Assembly: GCF_000190595.1 (NCBI RefSeq)
Contig: NC_015167.1
Span: 980,501-1,044,500 of the forward strand
DNA: 64,000 nucleotides
DNA from: Cellulophaga lytica DSM 7489
GTDB taxonomy: Bacteria; Bacteroidota; Bacteroidia; Flavobacteriales; Flavobacteriaceae
Reading direction: 5' to 3'
The position numbers were made by a program, and so were the translations under genes. How positions within the stretch are numbered: the first letter of the stretch is position 1; each line of letters opens with the position of its first letter. This document shows, piece after piece, positions 26,257 through 34,847 of this stretch. A model generated the notes under the pieces. The model worked only from the letters and a program-made list of their open reading frames with translations, was not told the origin of the DNA and searched no databases.

Positions 26257-29082
26257 ATGAGACTTTTATTATTGACATTTTGCCTACTAACGTGCTTAGT
26301 ATCAAAGGCACAAGAAACAGGAAGCGTTGTTGGGAAATTAACCGACAAAGAAATGAATAATGACCCGTTACCATTTGCTAACGTACTAATTAAAGGAACG
26401 ACTAAAGGAACAACATCAGATTTTGATGGCTTATATGAGATTGCAAATTTAGAGCCGGGTACATACACCGTAGTATTTAGTTATGTTGGATATGAAACTG
26501 TAGAAATACCTAATGTAGCTATTGTTGCTGGCAAGGTTACAACAATAAATGTACCAATGGCAGCTAACGAAGGAATGATGTTAGATGAAATTGTTATTAC
26601 AACAGTTACAAGAAAAGATTCTGAAACAGCTTTATTACTAGATCAAAAGAAAGCTGTAGAAATGAAAACTGCAATTGGCGCACAAGAATTAGCACGTAAA
26701 GGTGTTAGTGATGTTGCTACTGCTGTTACCAAAACAACTGGCATTTCTAAACAAGAAGGTTCTGGTAGTGTTTTTGTACGTGGTTTAGGAGATCGTTACA
26801 ACGTTACTACAATGAATGGATTGCCTTTACCAACCAATAATCCTTCTAGAAAAAACATTGATTTAGATATTTTTTCTACTGATATTGTTGAGTATATTGG
26901 TATTGATAAAACATATAACGCCAAAAACTACGGTGACTTTGCAGGTGCAAATATTGATATTTCTTCAAAAAACTATAAAGGATCTGGCTTTTTACAACTA
27001 GGAGTTGGTACTGGTATTAACACTGAAGCTATTGGCGAAAGTGATTTTTACTTAAACGATGGCCCAGATGTATATGGTTTTTATACTAATGACTATCCAG
27101 ATTTTCCATTAAACAATTACAACTACACAACCAGCTGGGACAGAGAATCTGCTCCTACACCTATAGTTACTAGCCTATCTTTATCTGGTGGCGATTCTTA
27201 TACCTTAGGTGAGCAAAGTAAATTAAGCTTTTTTGCTGTTGGTACTTTTGATAACGACTACAAATATAAAGAAGGTGTTGCAAGAGGTAGCACTTCTCCT
27301 AGTGGCTTAATTGCTAAAGATTTTGACTATACTAGTTACGAGTATAGCACAAACTCTACATTAATGGCTAATATTGGTTATACAATAGGTAGATCATCAA
27401 TTAAATACAACTCTTTATACGTAAACACTTCTACTCAAAAACAACAAGAATACAATGGTGTTATTAATGTTTTTGATTACGCGCCAGAAGGCGGTGGTTT
27501 AATACAAAGAGGAACTTTTGAAAGAACTTCTCTTTTTGTAAATCAATTATTAGGAGATCATAAAATTGGAGAACAATTAGAGGTTAATTGGGGAGCATCA
27601 TACAACACTGTAGAAAGTAGTATTCCTAACAGAAAACAAACTACACTATCTCCTGATGATTGGGATGAGCCAAACGGACCAAAATCTTTCCGTAGATCTA
27701 TTAGTAACTCTGATAACCACAGGTTTTATCAAGACTTAACTGAAGATGAATTAGCTGCTAATTTATCTGCAACTTATAAGTTTAAGAAAAATGAGGATGA
27801 TTTATATGACGGTAAATTAACTGTTGGTTATAGCGGAAGATTTAAAGAAGTTGATTTTGAAGCTACTCAATTTAACTTTAATATAAATACAAGAAATAAT
27901 GATGGGTCTACAATACCACAACCTATTATTACTGACCCTTACAATTTAGATGCTTATTTTACTCAAGAGAACTTAAATGCAGGCTTATTTAGCTTAAGTA
28001 CCTTTAGAGGTAATGCCAATAACCCAATTGCATTACAACCACAAACTTATAATGGTAACCAAGATATACACGCCGCTTATACTAATTTAGAGTATGCTTT
28101 TAATCCTAAATTTACATTAATTGCAGGTTTACGCGTAGAGCAAATTAACCAAAGTATAGATTGGAGTACATCTATAGACCCAGCGGGAGATTCTAATGAA
28201 TTTGAAAAAACAGAATTTTTACCTGCTTTATCTTTAAAATATGAACTAAACGATAAGCAAAACTTAAAGTTTGCAGCTAGTAAAACATATACCTTACCAC
28301 AATTTAAAGAAAGAGCATTATTCTTATTTGAAGATGTTACAACAACTTACACTGGTAACCCAAGTTTATACGCTTCTACAGATTACAACTTTGACTTAAA
28401 ATGGGAAATGTTCCCTAACTCTAGTGAAATTATTTCATTAGGTGTTTTTGGTAAATATATTGAAAACCCTATTAATGAAATTACAATTAACTCTGCATCT
28501 AACGTAATTAGCTACGTAAACTCTGGTGACTGGGCAAAAGCATACGGTGTAGAACTAGAAGTAAGAAAAGATCTTTTTGCTACAGAAAAAGATACTGAAG
28601 ACAGCGTATTAAAAACTGTATTATCTGCAGGCTTTAATGCATCTTACATGAATACAAATCAAGAGCTAAACCCTGATAAGATAATTGAAGAAACTACCGC
28701 TGCTGGCTTTCCATTAAGCGTAAACTTTTCTAATGAGGAAGACGGCTTAACTGGAGCATCTGATTTGTTACTAAACGGAGACATTAGCTTTTCTAAAGAC
28801 TACAGTAAAAACAAAAACATTACAACTACAATTGCTTACAACTATTTTTCAGACAGAATATACGCTTTAGGAGTACAAGGAAAAGGCAACTTGGTTGATA
28901 AAGGTTTTGGTTCTTTAGATTTTATAGCAAAAGCACAACTAAATGAAAACATTAGAATTGGACTTTCTGCTAAAAATATATTAAACCCATCTGTAGAAAG
29001 ATTCCAAGACGAACAAGATGTTACAGTACTATCTTACAAAAGAGGTGCTAACGTAAAACTTTCTTTGTCATATAACTTTTAA
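26257..29082 (+). CDS. TonB-dependent receptor with carboxypeptidase-regulatory-like N-terminal domain
   Basis: 941-residue outer-membrane active transporter. Signal peptide (residues 1-18, ...CLVSKAQ), CarboxypepD_reg-like domain (about 22-105; GKLTDKEMNNDPLPFANVLIKGT), plug (about 125-240; VFVRGLGDRYNVTTMNGLPLP) and a 22-strand barrel ending in a typical aromatic C-terminus (LSLSYNF). There is no SusD partner; instead a large surface lipoprotein gene follows after 93 bp. The divergent two-component genes and the Pho-box-like repeats suggest induction under phosphate limitation; the ligand is not known. Confidence 0.85.
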   Translation: MRLLLLTFCLLTCLVSKAQETGSVVGKLTDKEMNNDPLPFANVLIKGTTKGTTSDFDGLYEIANLEPGTYTVVFSYVGYETVEIPNVAIVAGKVTTINVPMAANEGMMLDEIVITTVTRKDSETALLLDQKKAVEMKTAIGAQELARKGVSDVATAVTKTTGISKQEGSGSVFVRGLGDRYNVTTMNGLPLPTNNPSRKNIDLDIFSTDIVEYIGIDKTYNAKNYGDFAGANIDISSKNYKGSGFLQLGVGTGINTEAIGESDFYLNDGPDVYGFYTNDYPDFPLNNYNYTTSWDRESAPTPIVTSLSLSGGDSYTLGEQSKLSFFAVGTFDNDYKYKEGVARGSTSPSGLIAKDFDYTSYEYSTNSTLMANIGYTIGRSSIKYNSLYVNTSTQKQQEYNGVINVFDYAPEGGGLIQRGTFERTSLFVNQLLGDHKIGEQLEVNWGASYNTVESSIPNRKQTTLSPDDWDEPNGPKSFRRSISNSDNHRFYQDLTEDELAANLSATYKFKKNEDDLYDGKLTVGYSGRFKEVDFEATQFNFNINTRNNDGSTIPQPIITDPYNLDAYFTQENLNAGLFSLSTFRGNANNPIALQPQTYNGNQDIHAAYTNLEYAFNPKFTLIAGLRVEQINQSIDWSTSIDPAGDSNEFEKTEFLPALSLKYELNDKQNLKFAASKTYTLPQFKERALFLFEDVTTTYTGNPSLYASTDYNFDLKWEMFPNSSEIISLGVFGKYIENPINEITINSASNVISYVNSGDWAKAYGVELEVRKDLFATEKDTEDSVLKTVLSAGFNASYMNTNQELNPDKIIEETTAAGFPLSVNFSNEEDGLTGASDLLLNGDISFSKDYSKNKNITTTIAYNYFSDRIYALGVQGKGNLVDKGFGSLDFIAKAQLNENIRIGLSAKNILNPSVERFQDEQDVTVLSYKRGANVKLSLSYNF

Positions 29083-29114
29083 TTAATAGTATAGTTACAC
29101 TTATATAAAACTGA

Positions 29115-29132
29115 GTTAACAACTGGTTAACA
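29115..29132 (+). promoter_or_regulatory. Second Pho-box-like site before the duplicated lipoprotein gene
   Basis: Two identical GTTAACA heptamers at 29115-29121 and 29126-29132, separated by 4 bp (11-bp period), repeat the motif seen before the receptor gene. This suggests the lipoprotein has its own promoter under the same regulator. Confidence 0.5.
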
Positions 29133-29175
29133 ACCAAAGTCTTAATTCGCATTAAATTATTAAACAAACGGAAAA

Positions 29176-31401
29176 ATGAAAAAAACTTTCTTAAAATTTA
29201 TGATGATCGCTTCAGTTCTTGGAACTGTAATGGTATCATGTAGTAGTGATGACGACTCTGGCGACAAAAATACTTGCTCTGACGGCATACAAAATGGAGA
29301 TGAAACAGGAGTTGACTGTGGAGGATCTTCTTGTCAACCATGTGCTTCTACAGCATTAGAAGGAGAAATTAGCGATGAATTAACCTTAGATGCTTCATTA
29401 GAATACGAATTAAAAGGTAAATTAGAAATATTAGATGGTGGTAAATTAACAATACCTGCAGGTACTGTAATTAAAGCTACTGGTGGTACAGCATCATATA
29501 TAGCTGTTGCTCAAGGAGGTCAAATATTTGTAAATGGTACAGCTAGTGATCCAGTAGTTATGACTTCTGGTGAAGCTTCTCCTGCTCCTGGTAACTGGGG
29601 TGGTTTAGTTGTTTGTGGTAAAGCGCCAACAAACAAAGGTACAGCTGTTACTTCTGAAGTTGCAGATTTAACTTATGGTGGTACTGTTAGTGATGATAAT
29701 TCTGGTGTTATAAAATACCTACGTATAGAATACACAGGTGCAACTTTTACTAATGATAAAGAATTTAACGGTTTATCTTTATTTGGTGTTGGTTCTGGTA
29801 CTACTGTAGAGTATGTACAGTCTTACAACGGTGGTGATGACGGTATTGAATTCTTTGGTGGTACTGTAACAGGTAAATACTTAGTGTCTACAAACTCTGG
29901 TGATGACGGTATTGACTTTGCTGATGGCTGGAATGGTAATGGAGATTTCTGGTATATCTCTGGAGCTGCTTTTGCTGGTATAGAAGGTTCTAACCTTGCA
30001 GAAGAGCCAGTTGGTGTAGATCCTGTAACTACAACTACATTAAGCAACATTACTGTTGTTGGTCCTGTTACAGAAGGTGCTCTTTACTACAAAGAAGGTG
30101 GCGGAAACTTCACAATAGATAACTTTTACACTGCTGGTACAGACTTAGGTGTTAAAGTTAAAAGTACAGATACTCCTGCAGCAACAAGAATTGAAGCTGA
30201 AGCTTTAAAAATTACTAACATGCAGTTTGCAAGTGTAGCAGATGGTTTTGAAAAAACAGATTACACTGGTGCTAACCAATCTTTTATATCTGAAGGTATT
30301 GCAACTGGTGCTGGTAATGGTGCTGCTGCTCCTGATTGGGCTGCTGGTTGGACAAGAGGTTTAGATAACAGCGGTGTTACAGAATCTAACTTAGAAGGTA
30401 CAATTACTTCTGCTGTTTCTTTACAAGCAGACGTAAAATACTTACTTACTAGTAAATTAGAAATATTAGATGGTGGTGAGTTAACTATACCTGCTGGTAC
30501 TGTTATTGAAGCTACAGGACAAACTAGCTCTTACATTGCAGTTGCACAAGGTGGTAAAATATTTGTAAATGGTACTGCTACAGAGCCAGTAGTTATGACT
30601 TCTGGTGAGGCTTCTCCTGCTCCTGGTGATTGGGGTGGTTTAGTTGTTTGTGGTAAAGCTCCAACAAACAAAGGTACTGCTGTTACTTCTGAAGTTGCAG
30701 ATTTAACTTATGGTGGTACTGTTGCAGATGATAATTCTGGTTCTATTACTTACTTACGTTTAGAGTACACTGGCGCAACTTTTACAAACTCTAAAGAGTT
30801 TAACGGCTTATCTTTATTTGGTGTTGGTTCTGAGACTACTGTAGAGTATGTACAGTCTTACAACGGTAACGATGATGGTATTGAGTTCTTTGGTGGTACT
30901 GTTACTGGTAAATACTTAGTGTCTACTAACTCTGGTGATGACGGTATTGACTTTGCTGACGGATGGAATGGTAACGGAGAATTTTGGTATATCTCTGGAG
31001 CTGCTTTTGCTGGTATAGAAGGTTCTAACCTTGCAGAAGAGCCAGTTGGTGTAGATCCTGTAACTACAACTACATTAAGCAACATTACTGTTGTTGGTCC
31101 TGTTACAGAAGGTGCACTTTACTACAAAGAAGGTGGTGGAAAATTCACAATTGATAACTTATACACTTCTGGAATTGATTTAGGAATTAAAGTTAAAAGT
31201 ACAGATGCTCCTGCAGCAACAAGAATTGAAGCTGGTGATTTAGTTATTACTAACATCCAATTTGACGCTAAAGCAACTGGATTTGTTGAAACTGATTACA
31301 CAGGTGCTAAGCAAGACTTCTACACAGAAGGTACTGCAACTGGTGCTGGTAATGGCGCTGCTACTCCTGACTGGGCTACTGGTTGGACAGTTGGTTTATA
31401 A
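29176..31401 (+). CDS. Surface lipoprotein with two near-identical beta-helix-like repeats
   Basis: 741 residues. Lipoprotein signal (MVSC lipobox, Cys22) followed by an acidic SSDDD stretch, consistent with export to the cell surface in Bacteroidota. A Cys-rich motif (CSDGIQNGDETGVDCGG...C..C, about residues 34-56) precedes two copies of a roughly 345-residue domain (about 60-404 and 405-741). Each copy begins LEG.I...L and KLEILDGG.LTIPAGTVI and continues with short beta turns typical of right-handed beta-helices. No enzyme motif is seen. As the partner of the receptor upstream it may capture ligand at the surface (inference). The copies arose by a recent in-frame 1,035-bp duplication. Confidence 0.7.
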   Translation: MKKTFLKFMMIASVLGTVMVSCSSDDDSGDKNTCSDGIQNGDETGVDCGGSSCQPCASTALEGEISDELTLDASLEYELKGKLEILDGGKLTIPAGTVIKATGGTASYIAVAQGGQIFVNGTASDPVVMTSGEASPAPGNWGGLVVCGKAPTNKGTAVTSEVADLTYGGTVSDDNSGVIKYLRIEYTGATFTNDKEFNGLSLFGVGSGTTVEYVQSYNGGDDGIEFFGGTVTGKYLVSTNSGDDGIDFADGWNGNGDFWYISGAAFAGIEGSNLAEEPVGVDPVTTTTLSNITVVGPVTEGALYYKEGGGNFTIDNFYTAGTDLGVKVKSTDTPAATRIEAEALKITNMQFASVADGFEKTDYTGANQSFISEGIATGAGNGAAAPDWAAGWTRGLDNSGVTESNLEGTITSAVSLQADVKYLLTSKLEILDGGELTIPAGTVIEATGQTSSYIAVAQGGKIFVNGTATEPVVMTSGEASPAPGDWGGLVVCGKAPTNKGTAVTSEVADLTYGGTVADDNSGSITYLRLEYTGATFTNSKEFNGLSLFGVGSETTVEYVQSYNGNDDGIEFFGGTVTGKYLVSTNSGDDGIDFADGWNGNGEFWYISGAAFAGIEGSNLAEEPVGVDPVTTTTLSNITVVGPVTEGALYYKEGGGKFTIDNLYTSGIDLGIKVKSTDAPAATRIEAGDLVITNIQFDAKATGFVETDYTGAKQDFYTEGTATGAGNGAATPDWATGWTVGL
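29354..31401 (+). repeat. Tandem in-frame duplication, 1,035-bp period
   Basis: Copy 1 spans about 29354-30388 and copy 2 about 30389-31401. Matching positions are offset by exactly 1,035 bp (for example the KLEILDGG codons at 29419 and 30454). The stretch 29950-30080 is identical base for base to 30985-31115, 131 bp including all synonymous positions, while other parts have diverged. Confidence 0.85.
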
Positions 31402-31425
31402 GCCATAAAAACATACATTAAAATG

Positions 31426-31458
31426 AACCGCCTAAACTAAGTTTAGGCGGTTTTTTTT
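31426..31458 (+). terminator. Terminator after the duplicated lipoprotein gene
   Basis: Perfect 12-bp stem AACCGCCTAAAC (31426-31437) and its complement (31441-31452) with a 3-nt loop and a run of eight T's. Confidence 0.85.
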
Positions 31459-31544
31459 ATACCTTAAACAGCCGCAACAAATTATGATGTTTTTTCTTTC
31501 ATTTGTTAAAGTTTTTTCTTTTTATCGAAAATGTTAAATTTATT

Positions 31545-31576
31545 GTAACGTAAAAAGTTTCAGTTTAGTATATTTG
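31545..31576 (+). promoter_or_regulatory. Promoter of the first sorting-domain mini-protein
   Basis: TATATTTG at 31569-31576 is a perfect -7 box; a TTG ending at 31545 lies 23 bp upstream. The ATG follows 27 bp after the -7 element. Confidence 0.45.
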
Positions 31577-31603
31577 TAGTATATTTATTGCATACAGCTA
31601 TAT

Positions 31604-31915
31604 ATGAAACACTTATACCTTGTCTTATTCTTTGTATTTTCTACGGTGGTTGCTTTTGGGCAAGATGCCAAGAATAGCTCTGATATAGAAGGTTTAAAGC
31701 TTTACCCAAACCCTGTAACTAGTGGAAAAATATACATTAGTACTAAGAAAAATGCCCCTAAAAAAATATTAATTTTTGATGTTTTAGGAAATAAAGCACT
31801 AGAAACTAAATTAATTGGCAAAGAGTTAAATTTATCTAATTTAGATGCAGGTGTATACGTAATTCGCGTTTTTGAAAAAGACAAAGTTGCAACTCGCAAA
31901 CTAATTATAAAATAA
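31604..31915 (+). CDS. Mini-protein: signal peptide plus T9SS type A sorting domain
   Basis: 103 residues. Signal peptide about 1-19 (...VVAFGQ), a linker of about 10 residues, then a T9SS C-terminal sorting domain filling the rest: LKLYPNPVTSGKIYIST, ILIFDVLGNKALE, NLSNLDAGVYVIRV, and the basic end RKLIIK. The sorting domain is normally a tail of about 70-80 residues on a large secreted cargo; here there is essentially no cargo. It has its own promoter and is followed by a second gene of the same design. Role unknown. Confidence 0.8.
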   Translation: MKHLYLVLFFVFSTVVAFGQDAKNSSDIEGLKLYPNPVTSGKIYISTKKNAPKKILIFDVLGNKALETKLIGKELNLSNLDAGVYVIRVFEKDKVATRKLIIK

Positions 31916-32075
31916 GTACTTGCAGTTTATCCGAGCTACGTACTTTTTCAAAATTTATTTCTTAACAAACAAAAAAAGGTGATTTAACCTACAAATAATC
32001 CTTTTTCACAACAATAAATATTTTTAAGTATTTACTTAACATACATTTACAGAGCTAATCCCAAATCAGCAAAAA

Positions 32076-32408
32076 ATGAAGAAAATCTACATTTTGTTTT
32101 TAATGACATTTTGCTTGCTAGTTTCTGCCCAAGAAAAGGTGGTTAACTTGCCTATGCAAAATAGCAATATTCCCCAAATTGCAGATTTTAAACTATATCC
32201 AAACCCGGTAGCGGACAGAACCGTTTACATTACTACTAAAGAAAACAAAGCTAAAGATATTGTTGTTTATAATATTTTTGGTGAAGTAGTTTTAAAACAA
32301 CGGTTAATTGCTAAACAATTAAATATCTCTAAGTTAATTCCTGGGATGTATTTAATGCAAGTAACAGAAAATAAAAAAACAGTGACACGTAAATTAGTCG
32401 TGAAATAA
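32076..32408 (+). CDS. Second mini-protein: signal peptide plus T9SS type A sorting domain
   Basis: 110 residues with the same plan as the preceding gene: signal peptide (about 1-18, ...LLVSAQ), about 17 linker residues, then the sorting domain (FKLYPNPVADRTVYITT, IVVYNIFGEVVL, NISKLIPGMYLMQV, RKLVVK). The two proteins are clearly related but not recent copies, since much of the linker and many positions differ. Ends at a strong terminator. Confidence 0.8.
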   Translation: MKKIYILFLMTFCLLVSAQEKVVNLPMQNSNIPQIADFKLYPNPVADRTVYITTKENKAKDIVVYNIFGEVVLKQRLIAKQLNISKLIPGMYLMQVTENKKTVTRKLVVK

Positions 32409-32433
32409 AAATTAAGCCCAAACAACCACATAA

Positions 32434-32466
32434 AGGCCCTAACAATATGTTAGGGCTTTTTGTTTT
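32434..32466 (+). terminator. Terminator after the second sorting-domain gene
   Basis: Perfect 9-bp stem GCCCTAACA (32436-32444) and its complement (32448-32456) with a 3-nt loop, followed by T5-G-T6. Confidence 0.85.
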
Positions 32467-32493
32467 TTACAACTAAGTAGTTGCTTACTTTTG
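32460..32493 (+). promoter_or_regulatory. Promoter of the LuxE-like gene
   Basis: TACTTTTG at 32486-32493 is a perfect -7 element, with a TTG at 32460-32462 (23-bp spacer) inside the T-tract of the preceding terminator. It sets the start at the ATG 32511 rather than at the upstream in-frame codon, which lies inside the promoter. Confidence 0.5.
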
Positions 32494-32510
32494 CAGTATT
32501 ATTTGCAACA

Positions 32511-33488
32511 ATGAATACAGAAACTATTTTTAACATAAAAACTAAAGAGGATTTTAATACTGCTGCGCTAGCTGTATTTAATTTTCAGTATAAAAACAAT
32601 TTAGTTTACAGTGAGTTTTGCAACCATTTAAATAAAAATAGTCACAACGTAAACCATTTTACAGATATTCCGTTTTTACCTATTCAGTTTTTTAAAACCA
32701 AAAAAGTACTTGTAAAAAACACTACGCCAGAAGTTACATTTAGCAGTAGTGGCACAACTGGCACTGTAACAAGCAAACATTATGTTTCTAACGTACAAGT
32801 GTATATAGATAGTTACCTAAAAGGTTTTAAATATTTTTACGGAGATATTAAAAAATATTGTGTTTTAGCGCTATTACCATCATATTTAGAGCGTAAAGGT
32901 TCTTCTTTAATTTATATGGCAGATGACCTTATTAAAAAAAGTGAACACCCAGATAGTGGCTTTTACTTACATAATATTAACGCTCTTGTTTCTAAATTAA
33001 AATTACTAGAAGAAAACGGCACACAAGTACTTTTAATTGGTGTTTCTTTTGCCTTGTTAGATATGGCAGAGCAATACAATTTACATCTTAAAAATACCAT
33101 TATAATGGAAACTGGTGGTATGAAAGGTAGAAGAAAAGAACTAATTAGAGAAGAACTACACCAAGAGTTAAAAAATGGGTTTGGTGTTACAGAAATACAT
33201 TCTGAGTACGGAATGACCGAGTTACTTTCTCAAGGTTACTCTAAAGGAAACGGTATTTTTAATACACCACCTTGGATGAAAATTTTAACTAGAGATCCAG
33301 AAGACCCATTAACACTTCAAAAAAATGGAAAAACAGGAGGGATAAATGTAATTGACTTAGCAAATGTAAACTCTTGCGCTTTTATTGCTACTCAAGATTT
33401 AGGTAAAGTACACACAAACCAAAGCTTTGAAATTATTGGTAGGTTTGACAATTCTGATATTAGAGGTTGTAATTTACTGGTTTTGTAA
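32511..33488 (+). CDS. LuxE/PaaK-like acyl-protein synthetase (acyltransferase)
   Basis: About 325 residues, related to LuxE, the fatty-acyl-protein synthetase of bioluminescence systems, and to PaaK-type adenylate-forming enzymes. Seen: the Ser/Thr/Gly-rich AMP-binding loop TFSSSGTTGTVTS (about residues 80-92), the HSEYGMTELLSQ motif, and the late VNSCAFIATQDLG segment containing the Cys expected to accept the acyl group. There are no lux reductase or luciferase genes, and in Bacteroidota such genes occur without luminescence. It probably activates a carboxylic acid for an unknown acceptor. Confidence 0.75.
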   Translation: MNTETIFNIKTKEDFNTAALAVFNFQYKNNLVYSEFCNHLNKNSHNVNHFTDIPFLPIQFFKTKKVLVKNTTPEVTFSSSGTTGTVTSKHYVSNVQVYIDSYLKGFKYFYGDIKKYCVLALLPSYLERKGSSLIYMADDLIKKSEHPDSGFYLHNINALVSKLKLLEENGTQVLLIGVSFALLDMAEQYNLHLKNTIIMETGGMKGRRKELIREELHQELKNGFGVTEIHSEYGMTELLSQGYSKGNGIFNTPPWMKILTRDPEDPLTLQKNGKTGGINVIDLANVNSCAFIATQDLGKVHTNQSFEIIGRFDNSDIRGCNLLVL

Positions 33489-33489
33489 A

Positions 33490-34080
33490 TTAATATAAAA
33501 CCCTATCATAATTTGCTGGCAGCATATTTCTTTCTTTTACAAAAGATCCTGATGCCGTAAACCAGAATTCTTTTAGAACTTTTTTACCATCTTTTCTTCC
33601 CTTAACAATAAGTCTGTACTGCATATTAGGCTCCATTAAATTCATAAATGCACTTTTAAGTACAGAAGCTTCATCTTCCTTAGATTGTACTGGATATTGC
33701 TGATACATTCTTATAATTTTAAATTTATCATAAGAGTACACCAATTGGTTATTTATAGCCGTAAAAGCTTCAAAAGGAAAATCTACTTGCTTTATTCTAA
33801 ACCCAATATTTTGTAAATCTCCATTGTTAGAATATTGCATATGGTAGTGGAGCTTAACCTTTTTAAACTTGGTAGTATACACAACTTCTTGCGGACCAAC
33901 TTCCTTATAGTATTTTATTTTTTTAACATCATCACCTAGTTTTTCCTTAGTATATAAAACCTCTGGGAACTGAGATTTTAAAATTCTGTGTTCTCTTTCT
34001 ATTTTATTTTGCGCTACAATTGTTATCACACAAAAAAAAAGTAGAACAACAGAGAAACCAATCTTTTTTAATCTAAACAT
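33490..34080 (-). CDS. Secreted conserved protein of unknown function
   Basis: About 196 residues from the ATG at 34080 (MFRLKKIGF); a longer frame reaches into the glycosylase gene and is rejected. Signal peptide about 1-22 (...VITIVAQ). The rest alternates beta-strand-like stretches with basic loops (VVYTTKFKKVKLHYHMQYSNNGDL and YRLIVKGRKDGKKVLKEFWFTASG). No motif is recognised. It follows the tag gene directly (1-bp gap), so it is likely co-transcribed. Confidence 0.6.
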   Translation of the reverse strand: MFRLKKIGFSVVLLFFCVITIVAQNKIEREHRILKSQFPEVLYTKEKLGDDVKKIKYYKEVGPQEVVYTTKFKKVKLHYHMQYSNNGDLQNIGFRIKQVDFPFEAFTAINNQLVYSYDKFKIIRMYQQYPVQSKEDEASVLKSAFMNLMEPNMQYRLIVKGRKDGKKVLKEFWFTASGSFVKERNMLPANYDRVLY

Positions 34081-34081
34081 A

Positions 34082-34645
34082 CTACACTTCATTATATCTA
34101 AAACAACTAATTTCATGATCATTAACCATACCTGTTGCCTGCATAAACGCATAAACAACCGTACTACCTACAAATTTAAATCCTCTTTTTTTTAAGTCTT
34201 TACTTATAGCGTCAGACAAAGGCGTGTTTGCAGGCCCTTCTTTATAACTAGTTAACGCATTTTTTATTGGCTTGTTGTTTACAAAGCTCCATATGTAAGC
34301 ACTAAAACTACCAAACTCTTTTTGTATTTTAATATAAGCAGCTGCATTGGTTATAGCAGAGTTCACTTTTAGCTTATTTCTAATAATACCTGCATCTTGT
34401 AACAAAGCATCTATTTTATCTTGTTTGTAATTTACAATTTTTTTATAATCGAAATTATCAAAGGCTTTTCTAAAATTTTCTCGCTTACGTAAAATTGTTA
34501 TCCAACTTAACCCAGCCTGAAAAGTTTCTAAAATTAAAAACTCAAATAACAATTTATCATCCTTTACAGGAGTTCCCCACTCTTTGTCATGATATGCCTC
34601 ATACAAATCATCTCCTACACACCAACCACATCTGTGTTTTTCCAT
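34082..34645 (-). CDS. tag: DNA-3-methyladenine glycosylase I
   Basis: 187-residue base-excision repair enzyme that removes 3-methyladenine. Family hallmarks: the N-terminal zinc-binding and recognition segment CGWCVGDDLYEAYHDKEWG, FEFLILETFQAGLSWITILRKRENFRKAF in the helix-hairpin-helix region, and the late GFKFVGSTVVYAFMQATGMVNDHEISCF with His and Cys zinc ligands. Start at 34645 (MEKHRCGWC). Located downstream of a 200-bp intergenic region shared with the Oar-like receptor gene. Confidence 0.88.
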   Translation of the reverse strand: MEKHRCGWCVGDDLYEAYHDKEWGTPVKDDKLLFEFLILETFQAGLSWITILRKRENFRKAFDNFDYKKIVNYKQDKIDALLQDAGIIRNKLKVNSAITNAAAYIKIQKEFGSFSAYIWSFVNNKPIKNALTSYKEGPANTPLSDAISKDLKKRGFKFVGSTVVYAFMQATGMVNDHEISCFRYNEV

Positions 34646-34772
34646 TTGAATAAATACTTAAAATTAAAATATAAAACTACAAGTAAAAAAAACACAATAA
34701 AGTGAATATTCTAAAAAGTAGTTGACAAAAGTAGTATTACCAAAATTTAAAGTTAAAGTTAAGTCTACCTTT

Positions 34773-34791
34773 AATGTTAAAAACTAACATT
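34773..34791. promoter_or_regulatory. Inverted repeat upstream of the Oar-like receptor gene
   Basis: AATGTTA (34773-34779), five bases, TAACATT (34785-34791). A perfect 7-bp palindrome about 20 bp before the -7 box, where a dimeric regulator could bind. No known consensus was matched. Confidence 0.3.
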
Positions 34792-34811
34792 TTTCAGTTT
34801 GTTGCTGCCAC

Positions 34812-34819
34812 TACTTTTG
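34812..34819 (+). promoter_or_regulatory. -7 element of the Oar-like receptor gene
   Basis: TACTTTTG, followed by GC, is a perfect -7 match located 28 bp before the ATG at 34848. Confidence 0.45.
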
Positions 34820-34847
34820 CAGCCAATTAAATAACAAACTATAAAAA

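Noticed and set aside
33490-34158. Longer form of the secreted protein starting at 34158
   Set aside because: The extra 26 residues overlap the tag gene and lack signal-peptide character; the ATG at 34080 begins a proper signal peptide.
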